From Acholoe squamosa (taxonomy: Eukaryota > Annelida > Polychaeta > Phyllodocida > Polynoidae), in NCBI GenBank assembly GCA_949317995.1, contig OX439050.1:18244061-18308060 (forward strand): a stretch of 64,000 nt of DNA. The letters are read 5' to 3'. Both the position numbers and the translations under genes were made by a program. Below, one piece after another: positions 36,501-45,221 of the stretch; position 1 is the stretch's first letter; every line of letters begins with the position of its first letter. The notes under the pieces were generated by a model. It was not told where the DNA came from. It did not search any database and was given only the letters and a program-made list of their open reading frames with translations.

Positions 36501-39500
36501 CTTGGAAACACCTGGTTTCGAACCCAGGACCTCTCAACTTGCAAGCGAACGCTCTACCACTGAGCTACATCCCCAGACCTGACATTCTCTAGCTTCCACC
36601 TACACCTGGATCAGTATGACACACTACGGGAGCAGTGACGACCAGCTCCTGAGAGTCGGTCTACCAGGTACAAGGATTTCCGGTCCCCTGCACTCGTCCC
36701 AACCAGCTTCAACCAAGGGTCCCTACAGGCTCCCCAACTAGCACTGAGTCACACCCAGGTACTACCAGTTCCGTTCCCGGAACCACCTGGAGGCGCCCCC
36801 CGTTTCCAAGGCCCCCAGTACTAGCAGGCTGAAGTGTATCTGTGTCATGCCGGCCCAGGCACCGAGTTCCGTAGCCCCCCCCCCCCCTCACACGGGTCAG
36901 GACAAATCCTTGTACCTGGTAGACCGACTCTCAGGAGCGGGTTACCTGGTGCAAGGATTTCCGGTCCCCAACATAACTTTTCAACGTAGTTTTCACTAAG
37001 TACAAAATTAGCGTAGTTTGTTATAATCAAGGTGACTGCATGAATAAGCCATAATAAGACGCACCTTGGGTTTGAGAGTTTCCTATAAAGTATAATTATA
37101 ATGTAATCAACTTCTTGAACTTATGATAACTTATAATGTAATCAAACCACACCTGTCTGAGTTCAAGTGCATCCTATTTGGTGCACACGTGCTTACTTTT
37201 AGGTAAGAGCTCTGCCTTATATGTGAGAAACGATGGTTGTGTTCTGAAATTGCACTCACTATATACCGTAAAACCCCACATATAAGCTGCGGCTTACAGA
37301 CCAGGGTCTACTATGGCTTACAGGTTCTCTGGAAAGTCAGAGTGTGGCTTATACACAGTTTTTTCAAAATATAGACTAGAGTAAGGCCAAAAAAAGTGTT
37401 ATTTAAAGTTAATTCAGTGATTGCTATTTGGGACAAGGGCTTTCACCCGTCCGCTCCTCAGCACTACCTTGATTCAAATGGCTCTGTAGCCAACTGCCCT
37501 CCTCCAGTAACTATGGGGGGTCTCCATAACAACGATTGTGTAGTACACAAAAGTGTGTATCACCTGACCACAAAAGCCTCGTTTTGGGGTCCAGCATCCC
37601 CTGGAGGAGTTCACTCTCCAGGTATACTGTTGTTCATCACCAAGCATTTTCTTGGTGCCTTACATTAATTTTAATGATAAGGTGGTGATGTGAATAAAGG
37701 TTTCGATCCTGCTAGATCTCATCAGGTGCTAAAATGAGGTTTACAAGGTGTGTGGCTTAATTCAGTGATTAATGAGTCACAACTGTGAGTCGCAAGTCAC
37801 CACGGCGAGTCGCGGTTCATTGTAGTAAAAAAATTTACAAAATAAAATAAAAAAGTTCGACTTACCCTTCCTAATTTTTTTCAACATGTTACCTGGAACA
37901 ATTTATTTTGGCCTAAGGAATGCCGACCATTTCAGACCTCAGGTGCGGCATATAGCATTCTCAGGATGTGGCCTATACATGGGAGCGGCATATACGCAGG
38001 GTTTTACTGTACTCATGTGTAAGCTCAACACCAAGAGAATATTTAACCCACTTTCTCATTTGGAAGCATCTAATTGTAGATGTGGGTCCCTGTGATTAGC
38101 ATGGCTAATAGCTCACACATCAAAAGCCTGCCGGTACCACTGCTAACATGAGGTGCGGGGAGGATTTATGAGGTCGATTTGAGATAATTATAATGGCCTC
38201 TAAGTTAGTATACTGCATCCTCCTTCACCTGGCGAGCCTTCTGACTGTACTAAGGCCATAATAAGACCAATGTTACTTACTAAGTAAGACTGTCAAAGAT
38301 GACCCACGCTGTGAACTTGCATAAAAAGCTTAAAATGGGATAACTTTGGCTCTAATACATTGTCAAAATTCAAAGTCTAAGGGGAGCCTCAAACCCCCCA
38401 TCGCACCGCCTGTTACCGAAAGGGTCGGCATCCTGTCCTCCCACCACAGTGATAGCGGGATGAACCTAACCTCTATGGGGTGAATGGGTGCAGCCATTGC
38501 TGGAGCTGCTTACCAGTGAGTTATTAGTAATAACAGTTATCAGATGGGTACTCTGCCCCCCCCCCCGAGAGGCTCGCAGTTAATAGTTGGGATGACTTCA
38601 TTGGCTGATAATTTAATCCTGCTAGGTCGGTATAGACTGTGCTCCCGTTAAAGGACTAGTGTCAATATCAATTGTAACCGCTCATTAAGAGTTCATGTAC
38701 ATGTAGAAGAATAAGTGCATCCATATGCTTAATATATTATTTACATGTACATGTATATGTGATTAATTGTGTTTGCAGGAAGACTGCATGGCGTTCGGTA
38801 ACCCAACAAGGTAATTGTTTGATTTTTGTACTTGTGCTCAATGCATTTTTCACCGCATAAATTACATTTAAAGATAAAGAGGTGCATATATTACTGTCAG
38901 GTAAATTTAGCTGTAAATTTAAAGGGCGAGTATGTTTTCAAAGACGGTTATTTTCCTCAGATATTGGCAGCTGCCGTTAGATAGGGTGCCTGGTATCAGC
39001 AGTAAGGACATGTGGGACCGGTCTGTGCATGAGTCATCAGAAATCTACAAGGGAAGAATGGTGAGCAAAAATCTACACTCTATTTCAAAGATTTTGTTTT
39101 ATTGTCATTCGTCTCAAAAGCAATATGATCTGCCTGACAAAGTTTTGGGAGCGATATCAGATATGCAGTCAGTAGGGTGGTAATAATGCTCATTTGGCTA
39201 TAACCAGTGTCTGTTGTTTCTAGTGTCAGATGTTTACTTTCAGAATCAATTCAAATAGTGTTTGCTACTTGCAAACCTTTCTAGAGCATTGGTTCCACTG
39301 TTGTCGGCCAGGCAAATTTTCGTTAATCTGATAATTGCAAAATTATAGAAAAGACCGGATTAGCAAAAAGTCTCCCAACCGACGGCAATGGAACCCACCC
39401 TTAAAACTAAGGTAGGATTATGATAAATGTACTAAAAAGGCACTACTGACATCTGGTAGTGCAGTTTTACATTCATTGAATTTTTTTATCTTGACCTCAT

Positions 39501-40569
39501 AAACATCCACTAAAACCATTTATATTAACATAAAAATACCTGTTTAGATGAAAAGAAGTTGCTGTGTAATATCAGGGTGGTGTACACGTCATTGTTCTTA
39601 TGAAAAACAGTTTTCCAACATCCTCCAGTCATTAACAATGCAACACCTTACGCATTTCATCCAAATGCGACAGATGCAAAATACTTCAGATAACCCTGCT
39701 GCTTTCATGTCGCATTATCTATGTGCCAATCTTAGATACTTAGGCATTGTTCCTACCGTCTTTTCTTTTTTTTACTTTGTTTTAATGTTAATATAACTGC
39801 TATCATGTTTACTTTGTCTTTTTTCAGCACAACCTGTTCTGTGACAACTGTCACTCACATGTGGCGTGCGCGCTGAACAAGATGCGTTATGACAACAGTA
39901 CCTCATGGAATATGGTCAAACTCTGCTTTCTCATGCTGTGGCACGGCAAATATGTCAGGTAAGGGTTTTTTTTTTTTTGTTTTTTTTTATTGTTCAGAAC
40001 ACTAACAACAATGCTGTGGACAGTGGTCTACCCAACTATAGACCCATGAGGCAAGAAATGGTAACTTTTTCACGAATAAAGTTGTGTTCAGGTTCATTTT
40101 GTGTGTAACTTTGCATGAAGTCTTCACATGCAAAAAACGTACATCAGGAAGTTTCTGAGACAAGTATCTTTCAAATGATTGCAGTACACGCCAGGTCTTT
40201 CAACAGATATTTGATTTCTTTTAACCTCAGTCCAAAAAAATTAATTTACAATTCCTCTAAAAAGTCCCCGTTTCTTGCCAGATTGATCTATAATTTCAAC
40301 GGAGCAGCCTTTAAAAATATTTCAGCAATGTTTTGTAATATGGTTCATCAATACTTTAGCTAGTTTATGTTAACTTCTTATCCGATTACACCCGGCTGTT
40401 GGCTGACTAGGAGTGCAGACTCTGACTGAGAAACATTTTGGCTTTTGGTTAGACATGTTATAACTCTACATGTTTTTATTGTAGTTGTGGATCGTGGGTG
40501 AAGCAGTGGCTACCTTTCATCATCCTCGTCTCCATCATCCTAATAGTCGTCCTGTCCACACAACTCTGA
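18589..40569 (+). CDS. TMEM222: TMEM222 orthologue, six exons, complete
   Basis: Exons: 18589-18734, 36334-36418, 38779-38810, 38961-39060, 39828-39958, 40485-40569 (stop TGA 40567-40569). All introns are GT...AG with good pyrimidine tracts, and the joined length of 579 nt gives 192 residues, close to the roughly 208 of the human protein. Conserved family phrases are visible in order: RYPHCIVWTPIP (exon 1), FPIIGHMGI and GVIRDFAGPYFVS (exon 2), MAFGNPT (exon 3), CDNCHSHVA and MRYDNSTSWNMV (exon 5), and a hydrophobic tail WLPFIILVSIILIVVL (exon 6). The protein is a small multi-pass membrane protein of the DUF778 family; its biochemical role is not established from sequence. Intron 1 is 17.6 kb and packed with repeats and antisense ORFs. 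A possible poly(A) signal is at 41246-41251. Confidence 0.95.
19250..20540. repeat. Repeat family rich in TGACCTTTGACCT motifs
   Basis: Tandem units of about 190-200 bp (near 19720, 19910, 20100 and 20290), each containing 'ttgaccta(c/t)ttacaggtga' and 'taatgatgttaagc(c/t)gtg' phrases. The block shares a 60-bp segment (19274-19340, around 'ggaacacttaaatcactg') with 33236-33305, so both loci belong to one dispersed family. It lies in TMEM222 intron 1. Confidence 0.75.
21479..22136. repeat. 50-bp minisatellite, about 13 copies
   Basis: Unit of exactly 50 bp starting 'tactggtctcatacaaaaca' and ending 'gaactgaaggttgac', with two main variant sites ('atgc/atac' and 'gcactctgc/gctttctga'). The last, degenerate unit ends at the stop codon of the antisense ORF at 22137. 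Variants alternate in a way that suggests a 100-bp higher-order unit. Confidence 0.93.
22137..25091 (-). CDS. Large coiled-coil, RNase H-like transposase candidate
   Basis: An intact 984-codon frame. The likely true start is the second Met at 24971 (residue 41), because a splice-acceptor-like 'tgtttattcag' sits just before it and the first 40 residues look intronic; that gives 944 residues. Residues about 145-305 are charged coiled coil with basic clusters. About 395-410 (ITIGWDGTS) and about 475 (MSDRVSV), then CNLHPLDGLA (about 501-510) and VGNRFHVMFH (about 577-586), form a conserved-looking core. About 820-900 is a very basic helix. WDGTS and SDR resemble the first two acidic positions of RNase H-fold, hAT-like transposases; I infer this and cannot place the third residue. 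Similar uncharacterised multi-copy proteins occur in other marine animals. It is antisense in TMEM222 intron 1. No flanking inverted repeats are clearly tied to it. Confidence 0.7.
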   Translation of the reverse strand: MVVLSTLLTLQQWQHSCTKATIGSFRFPFLDDFILCLFRDMEIEINHSPMNKEIVEIWKEFRKKDQGRAIRAVIAKCGKDEKDYKQPSLVSNLKTLAETERNLKKNASTAEQLRIWEQTSYKLPITQPATATRKRKVDTSKCQCETLRAVNEAMGKDFAKQCSQLEAENLRLTRQCELLQKKVEKIETRLEKKRVTKQAQAEKRRKAVSAANQKVKRKEVIEKELRSRLATTKMHLRARESTIRRLERQLEEQTNTAQPTTAKRKRPRKPKVLSVREKKLKSQNKQLQKDNLQLERALDCVNAENEEASTETDVLDLKEDGKTYGVGLRLSGYKCLERQVPVSGVSDVIETIVAKIAGKTIKSLPDKSTTSHWGYEMGVVNDVRVGEILATEDNITIGWDGTSVDGSHINEVHITTTSKSLVLQVDKIPGGKAEDYCQHISDSISDVVATYARYSGRDETTLLNEVHSHFKNTMSDRVSVNSVVHKMLGNLFESELLELKCNLHPLDGLATTARKTLKKIDLDYGIQTASYGSDCSADKVIFTMAKLRYHPRTGDPPGFKSFIDKEKISSGTFVRYVGNRFHVMFHLAGVIYRWRRQLLYFMEKECGLRNSMRDALIKDLKNRGVILQLRGLGLLGKVLTGPYMALFYTAEHERGNINFFNGKLQDCMTSLRRYKDNPLCLLTTKKNVFGKDLDDPVLTSLQEPIHDLIEEEMLTHILAKLVEESITLLERQLQRHLSGDLSKLTHVHRNQVKSSSIHNIFAEQTLGMTDAQTRRAPNATSGFIDGKVKFSKNHIFDWIVALPESEQKRIVKFAVKESRMVRAVRAKRAMKMADIIAKRQQERIKQREKKARRDLERKVKRAMDKTIDPSDLFTTTDVPPTSQQRILNIITDPSSIEGHHINHTWFVEKENGDRASDVLYNGEIYRVEKAKKGYIATIRYWLPGMKIAKSEDDELNIEELVADILIGDLVFIEDQEITDDQNYE
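25120..25326. mobile_element. MITE with TACCATAAAACCTCC ends
   Basis: Starts 'taccataaaacctccctcag' and ends 'tctggaggttttatggta'. The interior repeats 'aagccgaccccctaacttcag' and 'taagccgatcccccaactta'. It is an almost perfect 207-bp inverted-repeat element, close to the 5' side of the antisense 984-codon ORF. Confidence 0.85.
25500..26057 (-). pseudogene. 5'-truncated LINE: RNase H end plus zinc-binding tail
   Basis: Read on the minus strand, the fragment enters inside RNase H (GNDLADVAAKDA, about 26055-26020), then continues to a conserved C-terminal module with RIGHTRLTHSHL, C..C and H-x4-C spacing (RCQKHLTVEHFLVEC, about 25770-25725), and ends at TGA/TAA near 25584. The 3' UTR runs to a short CTAA-type repeat at about 25500. 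This architecture belongs to the I/Nimb-like LINE clades with RNase H. The coding part is uninterrupted, so the insertion is fairly young. A shorter copy of the same 3' end is at 26136-26308. Confidence 0.8.
26136..26308 (-). mobile_element. Second, shorter 5'-truncated LINE 3' end
   Basis: 173 bp nearly identical to 25500-25672, beginning at the same 'agttagttagtgttttacgg' terminus and breaking off within the coding tail. A shared 3' terminus with different 5' truncation points is the signature of target-primed reverse transcription. Confidence 0.85.
26309..27019. other. Intronic sequence, nothing recognised
   Basis: A/T-rich, no domain-bearing frame, no repeat shared with elsewhere in the window that I can see. 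Confidence 0.5.
27020..27883 (-). CDS. SGNH/GDSL-hydrolase-like protein, 287 aa
   Basis: Start chosen at ATG 27883, since further upstream the open frame runs through a 'tctccttacag' splice-acceptor-like site and then into the 21-bp minisatellite. The protein opens with LLIFDSRG, where the candidate nucleophile is Ser10 in the place of the GDS block. It has LIIISGGICG at about 68-77 in the place of the GxND block, and FDGVHPNEKL at about 206-215, giving the Asp207/His210 pair of block V. Such hydrolase domains occur as stand-alone esterases and in ORF1 proteins of some LINEs. The Asn of block III is replaced (GGICG), so activity is uncertain. It is antisense in TMEM222 intron 1. The frame is intact over its whole length. 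Confidence 0.6.
   Translation of the reverse strand: MSQTLLIFDSRGKLLKDIIQAQIKSTISLWSYPGASLADLARVIKHEIPKDMFQLIIISGGICGITSKHGSVISFDQDVATCINTVIDDLAYLVEKAKEVAPQVALSTILPVNIAKANQYQKKLAEVQGKESRVLSQAQRETILCEQETFDDTPDQHSLHRTIVDINGKIMQKSVDLGTPTVHLEGFVKHNETRRHKTVYRYGKLFDGVHPNEKLRGKMAIKYAKTISKILGVPYIDPCHVESQEASNKVVQLYQDPMPRVNTKFTVTVPAAKSLIGEISGPFVCHR
27945..28345. repeat. 21-bp minisatellite 'GGTCAGGGTGTAACAGCGGCA'
   Basis: About 18 copies of a 21-bp unit. Because the unit is a multiple of three, both strands stay open: the minus strand reads LLHPDLP repeats fused to the SGNH frame, and the plus strand reads GVTAAGQ repeats. Both are by-products. The right part of this array is duplicated at 29729-29900. 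Confidence 0.93.
28191..31272. repeat. 1.54-kb tandem duplication
   Basis: Unit A 28191-29728 and unit B 29729-31272 are nearly identical, differing mainly in the length of G and C runs and a few bases. Each contains the right half of the 21-bp minisatellite followed by eight units of the satellite of about 148 bp. The junction is visible at 29728, where 'ctgcagaaagc' runs directly into 'aggtgaggttgtaacaggga'; at 31272 the same left sequence continues into unique satellite. Confidence 0.92.
28440..32175. repeat. Satellite of about 148-bp units with G-run core
   Basis: About 22 diverged copies. The unit core is 'gataattcaaattttctggg', a variable G run, 'ctgggggtgaatggcccca', then 'acaaattacgagaaagaa' and 'atctaaactttgcaac'. 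The final units (31280-32170) are older and use the flavour 'ggatgatggccccaacaccc'. Reading frames inside it are artefacts. Confidence 0.9.
32176..32999. other. Intronic sequence, nothing recognised
   Basis: No domain-bearing frame; the plus frame 32821-33105 has many Cys and Lys but ends in the adjoining repeat and matches no family I know. Confidence 0.45.
33000..33790. repeat. Two copies of the AGGTCA-rich repeat family
   Basis: Units at about 33005-33235 and 33325-33530 share 'tccaatgacctatggcctga', 'ggtcattttaaggtcaaagg' and 'aagaaggtcaagttgaccta'. The segment 33236-33305 links them to the block at 19250-20540. The rest shows decayed 'gaccttgatatgacctt' phrases. Confidence 0.75.
34540..35024. 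repeat. CTTGCTAGGG repeats and a GGGAGTGG-family right end
   Basis: Five occurrences of 'cccttgctaggga'-type phrases at 34626-34900. These are followed by the right terminus of the GGGAGTGG family ('gttaaaaaatgatcactccc', ending 35024, then TAA). The left terminus of that family is not visible, so this may be a longer member with a divergent left end. Confidence 0.6.
35025..36333. other. End of TMEM222 intron 1; decayed MITE only
   Basis: Contains an imperfect inverted pair 'gggggcatccataaatgat' and 'tttgtggatggccc' (35643-35829) related to the element at 18239, plus C and T homopolymers. Nothing coding before exon 2. Confidence 0.5.
36479..36625 (-). mobile_element. tRNA-Cys-derived SINE, copy 1
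   Basis: On the minus strand 36574-36504 resembles a tRNA: A box 'tagctcagtggtagagc', anticodon loop TTGCAAG (GCA, Cys) and B box 'ggttcgaaacc'. The acceptor stem is weak. The sequence continues on both sides into segments shared with 45222-45366, including 'gaatgtcag' and 'ccaggtgtaggtgga'. That identity beyond the tRNA-like part shows a SINE rather than a functional tRNA gene. The B box would serve RNA polymerase III. Confidence 0.75.
36645..36938. repeat. Inverted repeat with perfect 35-bp arms
   Basis: 36645-36679 (starting 'gctcctgagagtcggtctac') is exactly complementary to 36904-36938. A third, partial copy of the arm sequence follows in direct orientation at about 36940-36970 ('acctggtgcaaggatttccg'). 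The 224-bp interior is G/C-rich with a run of C near 36881-36891. It adjoins the SINE copy and may mark a composite insertion. Confidence 0.85.
37264..38011. mobile_element. 748-bp inverted-repeat element, TACCGTAAAACCC ends
   Basis: Starts 'taccgtaaaaccccacata' and ends 'tatacgcagggttttactgta'. The subterminal sequence 'ataagctgcggcttacagacc' is mirrored near the right end by 'aggtgcggcatatagc'. The interior (about 37400-37880) is not like other members and shows no transposase. It lies in TMEM222 intron 2. Confidence 0.75.
38012..38778. other. Remainder of TMEM222 intron 2, nothing recognised
   Basis: Low-complexity 'acatgtacatgtatatgt' near 38740 precedes a normal acceptor 'gtgtttgcag' at 38769-38778. 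Confidence 0.5.
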
Positions 40570-41245
40570 GCGCTTCATCGACACAGCTTCCCACACCACT
40601 TCTGTAATGACCTTACATGATCAGACTGGTTCCTGACATGCAGACTAATATCAGCGACTTCTGGACCTGATCTCGCAGCCACATCTGTTCCCGCCGTGTC
40701 ATACAGTTTGGAGGAATGACACCTAGGCAAATAAGACGAGAAGTTCCGAGATCAGAACTGTCATGGCCGCACACACTCATACACAAGTTTGTGTCACTAT
40801 AACTTGATATGTCTTTCATTTCTTCAAAATGGTATATCAGAATAGTCTCTTCACCATTTTGTGAGTGCCACTACTGACTTTGGACAAAATGGTGTACAAC
40901 ATTGTTGCGGTGCAATTTAAAGAAGGCAATATAGGGCCGGGATAGCAATTGTTTGGACGAAAACACAGAGCATCATTATGTTCAACTTTCCTAGAACTAA
41001 CCCAAGCAGTCTGTTGTGTTTTCACATGAGTACAGTGGAATAGCAAATAATTTTGTTAAGTTTTCACTAAGGTTGTAGAAAGGATTTCCTTCATTGAAGT
41101 ACCTGATGTAATGTTGTACATATGATGTAGAACGTATTGATATTTCTGACCAAAAAAAATGAGTTAATTCAGATTGTCATATGTAGAAAATGTCGATAGG
41201 TAAGCGTTTGTAGATTTTAAAACTTAAAATGCTGCTGGGACAGCT

Positions 41246-41251
41246 AATAAA
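41246..41251 (+). terminator. Candidate poly(A) signal of TMEM222
   Basis: AATAAA about 680 bp after the stop codon, in A/T-rich sequence and before the transposon at 41571. It is the first such hexamer I noticed downstream of exon 6; the true cleavage site is unknown. Confidence 0.4.
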
Positions 41252-41570
41252 TATTGTACACTATCTTTAATTTTCAAAAGTGGATCCATGAGAAGTTTTT
41301 ATGGACAAGGAGACTGATCCTCAGAGCCAATATCTCACATGTTTCGAGGTGATTTTCTTTTTCTATTCATTTAAATGGAGGTAGAAAGTGTAATATTTTT
41401 CTGGAAAATTGACCTGAACAACACTCATATCCTCTAGTAAAGAAGAATAAGTTATCATCAGGGCTTCTGTATTACAATGCTTTGAAGCATTTGTTATTAA
41501 AACCGTTTTTAAAGCTTTGGGACATAAATTACTGGTATTGATTTGCTACAACAATGCCACTTTCCTGATT

Positions 41571-42496
41571 TCACAGTGACGGAAACTATCACTATAATTC
41601 GAATTACGGTGTTTAAAGATGGTGGCAGTTGTGTCCACCTCATTTTTTCTCTATTGATTTCTAAGGCATGTGTGGCCATTTGGAGCATCTACCTTGGACA
41701 GATTGAAGAATTGACATTACTGCTAAAGACCTTGAAGCTACTTGAAATGTACTAGTTTATGCAAGAATTGCCTTTTTAAAAATCACTGGTATCACCGTAA
41801 TTCAGAAAGTTGTATTGTCGTAATTCTGTTACTGAAATTTTCAGATATCACCGTAATTCTGCATAAGTGTATCACTAATTCTGTTCATATCTATCACTGT
41901 AAATTTTCCTGTCATCCCAGAATCCCGATTTGTTTTTAACTTGCTCTAGTATCTCATGTAGCTACAAGGTGACAACACACCATCCTACAGACAAGTACAA
42001 GAATGGTAGTTTGCTGACATGAGGAACTATACCAAAATATACAGAATTACAGGGATGTTTCCTTGGGATGGGTGGTTGGAACCAATGCAGACAGATGACC
42101 TCTAATATCTCATAGGTACATGTCTCATTTATTTGGACACTGTTCATGGCATCCTAAGGCCAGAAATCTAAGTTCCTCTGACAGGATACTCCAGAATTAC
42201 AGTGATACTTGACATGAATTACAGTGATACCCCATTTTAACTGCCAACTGAATTACAGTGATACCACCAAAAAAAAAACTTGCAAAGCCTGCCACACAAA
42301 AACCATAGCATGTGGCTGATAAAATGACTGATCCATAGTTAGACCTGTCTCCTAGTCTACTGTGGATGTATGGTCTACCCTTTGCACTTCTTCTAAATGT
42401 GTTACTTTACACACTTTCATTTTGTTTACAAAGTGACCAGCAGCCATCTTGAAACACCGTAATTCGAATTACAGTTGATAGGTTCCGTCACTGTGA
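41571..42496. mobile_element. 0.93-kb inverted-repeat DNA element, CACAGTGACGGAA ends
   Basis: Ends 'tcacagtgacggaaactatc' and 'gataggttccgtcactgtga' are inverted, and the pairing continues into 'aattcgaattacggtgttt' versus 'aaacaccgtaattcgaatta'. Both halves carry many 'tatcaccgtaattctg' motifs, direct in the left half and inverted in the right. Such subterminal repeats are typical binding sites of an in-trans transposase. There is no coding capacity and no clear target duplication. Confidence 0.85.
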
Positions 42497-42832
42497 ATTT
42501 GGAATTCCAAATTGTTCCTAAATGTTATAGACATGGCTGTACATACACCATACATACAATTTATTTTTTAATGTGTGTACACAGTTTATAGTTAATTTAT
42601 GTCTAATCTGACTTGTACAGGAAATGTTGTTTGAACAACTCATTGGTAATACTCTAAAACCCCGGTCATAAGCTGGATTTTGTTTATTTTGGACCAAAAC
42701 CAGCCTTTAAATTTCTCACAAAGTCTTCTAATGACTGAGGATATGCTGTAATAATAACACATGTTTAACAGAATACTGTGTTGAAAACCCTGCACCATAA
42801 TACCTCACTTATAAGGCGCACCATACATATAG

Positions 42833-42973
42833 CAGGGATGAAAGTCTTCAGGGATTTCCCTGATTTCAGGGATTTTGAAGTTCCAAGGCCCTATAATATT
42901 CATCTAAAAACCCGGATTTTTGGGCCGATATTGGACCATTTCAGGGATTTTTGTGGTCTGACTTTCATCCCTG
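42833..42973. mobile_element. 141-bp MITE, CAGGGATGAAAGTC ends
   Basis: Left 'cagggatgaaagtc' and right 'gactttcatccctg' are perfect inverses. The interior repeats 'cagggatttt'. Flanks share 'atatag', compatible with a short or eroded hAT-type 8-bp duplication. It sits inside a 'cttataaggcgcacc' element. A relative is at 44542. Confidence 0.85.
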
Positions 42974-43043
42974 ATATAGGGCACACTTCAAAGTAAATCT
43001 TTATAAGGTGCAGTTGGGGCTTGATCCATGAACCGTGACTTAT

Positions 43044-43904
43044 CAGAGGCATAGGAAACAAATCTTCTTTTGGGGGGACCAAGCATGGGCCCAGCCACAA
43101 CCACCTTAAAAGAGGCCTAGCATGGTAATGCATGCCCGCATTATAAAGTCACGTGATCACCCCTTGACCAACCAGGGTGTCGCGATTTTTCTGCTGGTTC
43201 CCGCGATTTTATGATCACTGTTTGAATCGGTACCAATGTTGTTAATTTTCCATGCCAGCCCCCCTTTAAACTGTCGGCCAAAGTGCAATGACGCCTATAT
43301 ATACCTATATACAATTTATATAGAAAAGTAATTTTTGTTGAATGTTAGATCTGATTTGAGGTTCAGACCCCCTTTTTCCTATTCCATTACTATATAAATC
43401 TTATTTGAGATGCACAATTTTAGTTTCTTGTCCAATTTACAGTGAATTCTTGGCAATTTTTAATCCGAAAGGGGTTATAAGAGCCGGGTTGAAAAAGAAG
43501 ATTTTAAGACACTACTTAACAGTGGGAAATGTGGAGACATTTTTCTGCCCAATGCTAAATCCCATAGGGGGTCCGAATGAGATCAACATTCCCACCCTTT
43601 TTGACAGAAGTGGTGCAAAAGAATTGATGAATGTTGATGAGAATGTGAGCGATAATGAGTGAATTTCCCCATAAGCCTAACCATTGGTGATAACTACACT
43701 AGAGAAAACCAACAAGGTTAGTACATGTAATTTTTTGCCTTAGAGGGGGGTCTAGAAGAAGAGATTAGATGCCCTTTTGGGTTACCTGCATTGCACAATG
43801 CTTTTTTTTTTTTTTTTTTTTGGGGGGGGCATACTCAGGCCCCCGCTCATTCAATGATTCATGATTGAGGGGGCCCATCCCCCCCCCCTTTTCCTACGCC
43901 CCTG
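43044..43904. mobile_element. CAGRGGCRTAGGAAA-end element, long copy
   Basis: Left 'cagaggcataggaaacaaat' and right 'ttttcctacgcccctg' match the ends of 46307-46635 in the opposite orientation. Shared internal blocks are at 43305-43350, 43395-43452 and 43840-43904. Relative to the short copy it has about 200 bp extra near 43090-43280 and about 370 bp extra at 43453-43824. The latter ends in 22 T and contains an 85-codon frame (43405-43662) that I cannot identify. Confidence 0.7.
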
Positions 43905-44159
43905 CTTATATGTGGGACATTGTGGTATTCTATGAGTGAGGTGGGATTACAAATACTGTGAAACTGCGTCTAAATGATCTTTAGAAGTGGAAGGTCTTCA
44001 GATATTTCTAGGCTAATCTATAGCCTAATAATCATATGTGTGCTTATTATAGGAGTATGTGCACTGATCGTATTAATTAAGGTATTCCTTATTCTGCGTG
44101 CGACCGTTTATGATAAATGTGTTCAATATTGCACAATGGTAGTAAGGCCTAAAAGAAAA

Positions 44160-44500
44160 GTTGTGTTCAGGTATCCCGACCGACCCTAATTATTTGGCCC
44201 GACCCATTTTTTTTTTTAGATTTTTTTTTTTGGTAAAATGACCCAAAAATCAAGAAAAAAGTAAAAAAAAATCTCAATATATAGGCATGTTTGGTATCAA
44301 ATTAAAGCCCACAGACTTACGAATGCTACTAGCTTAAAATAACCATTTATTTTATATTTTTAATTTGTTTGATATGTTGAGCCATGTTTTATATCATTTT
44401 TGGCATCCAGGAACTTAAAAAATAAAAATAAATAAATCAACCTACCTACCCTAATTTCTTCAGCTATGTTACCTGAACACAAGATCTTTTTTTTTCTTTT
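44160..44500. repeat. A/T-rich dispersed repeat with CCGACCCTAATT phrases
   Basis: 'cgaccgaccctaattatttg' and, farther on, 'ctaccctaatttcttcagct', which resembles 37862-37910. It contains long T and A runs and no coding frame. Confidence 0.45.
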
Positions 44501-44541
44501 TTAGGCCTAATCTGGTCAGGTGAGTGGTTGGCTGCTATGAC

Positions 44542-44711
44542 CAGGGATGTAAGTCTACACGTTTTGTCAGTATTTCCTGATTTCTGAAAATTTCGAGTGA
44601 CATTATTTTCCTTATACAAGTGGAAGAGGGCTGTTTGGAAAAACATAAGGCTTTTATATCAAGTAAAGATATGGCTTCCAGGTTTTTGTTCATGCCTGAC
44701 TTACATCCCTA
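44542..44711. mobile_element. 170-bp MITE, CAGGGATGTAAGTC ends
   Basis: Left 'cagggatgtaagtc' and right 'gacttacatccctag' are inverted. The ends differ by one base from the element at 42833, so the two are members of one family; interiors differ. Confidence 0.8.
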
Positions 44712-45221
44712 GCTTCATCAGTGATGCACTCTGGAGTGTTCTTAAAATTTATTCAATTCAAGACATTGTACAAGAACAAATCTATCAATACCAAACTGCC
44801 GTGTTAGTGCAATGCTTCCTAATTGATATGTCTAAACCCTGGCTGTACATACACCATAAATCTATACATAACTGAAGTGTTATTTAATAAAGCCATTCCA
44901 TATCAAATTCATGTGCTATTGATATATACTTTTACTTATTTTGATACAGCCATATACAATTGCCACAATACCTGGCACATATGACACCCCCTGCAGATAA
45001 GATGCTCCCTCATTTTGGGGGACTTCTATATGGCGCAGGGGAGCTTTGATTTGAAGCAATTAATTACACATATCTAAGGTAGAATATCCTCGCCTATAAG
45101 GGCGCTAACTTTGTCCACTCAGTGTCTATTTACAAATTGTATGTACAAAGCAGCCTTGACAATAGGAGAAGGCCCTGGGACTATTTCAGTGCAGGAAGAA
45201 CCCAATGGCTTACAATACTGT

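Noticed and set aside
36504..36574. Functional tRNA-Cys gene
   Set aside because: The acceptor stem is poorly paired and identity with the second copy extends well beyond the tRNA, so it is a SINE head.
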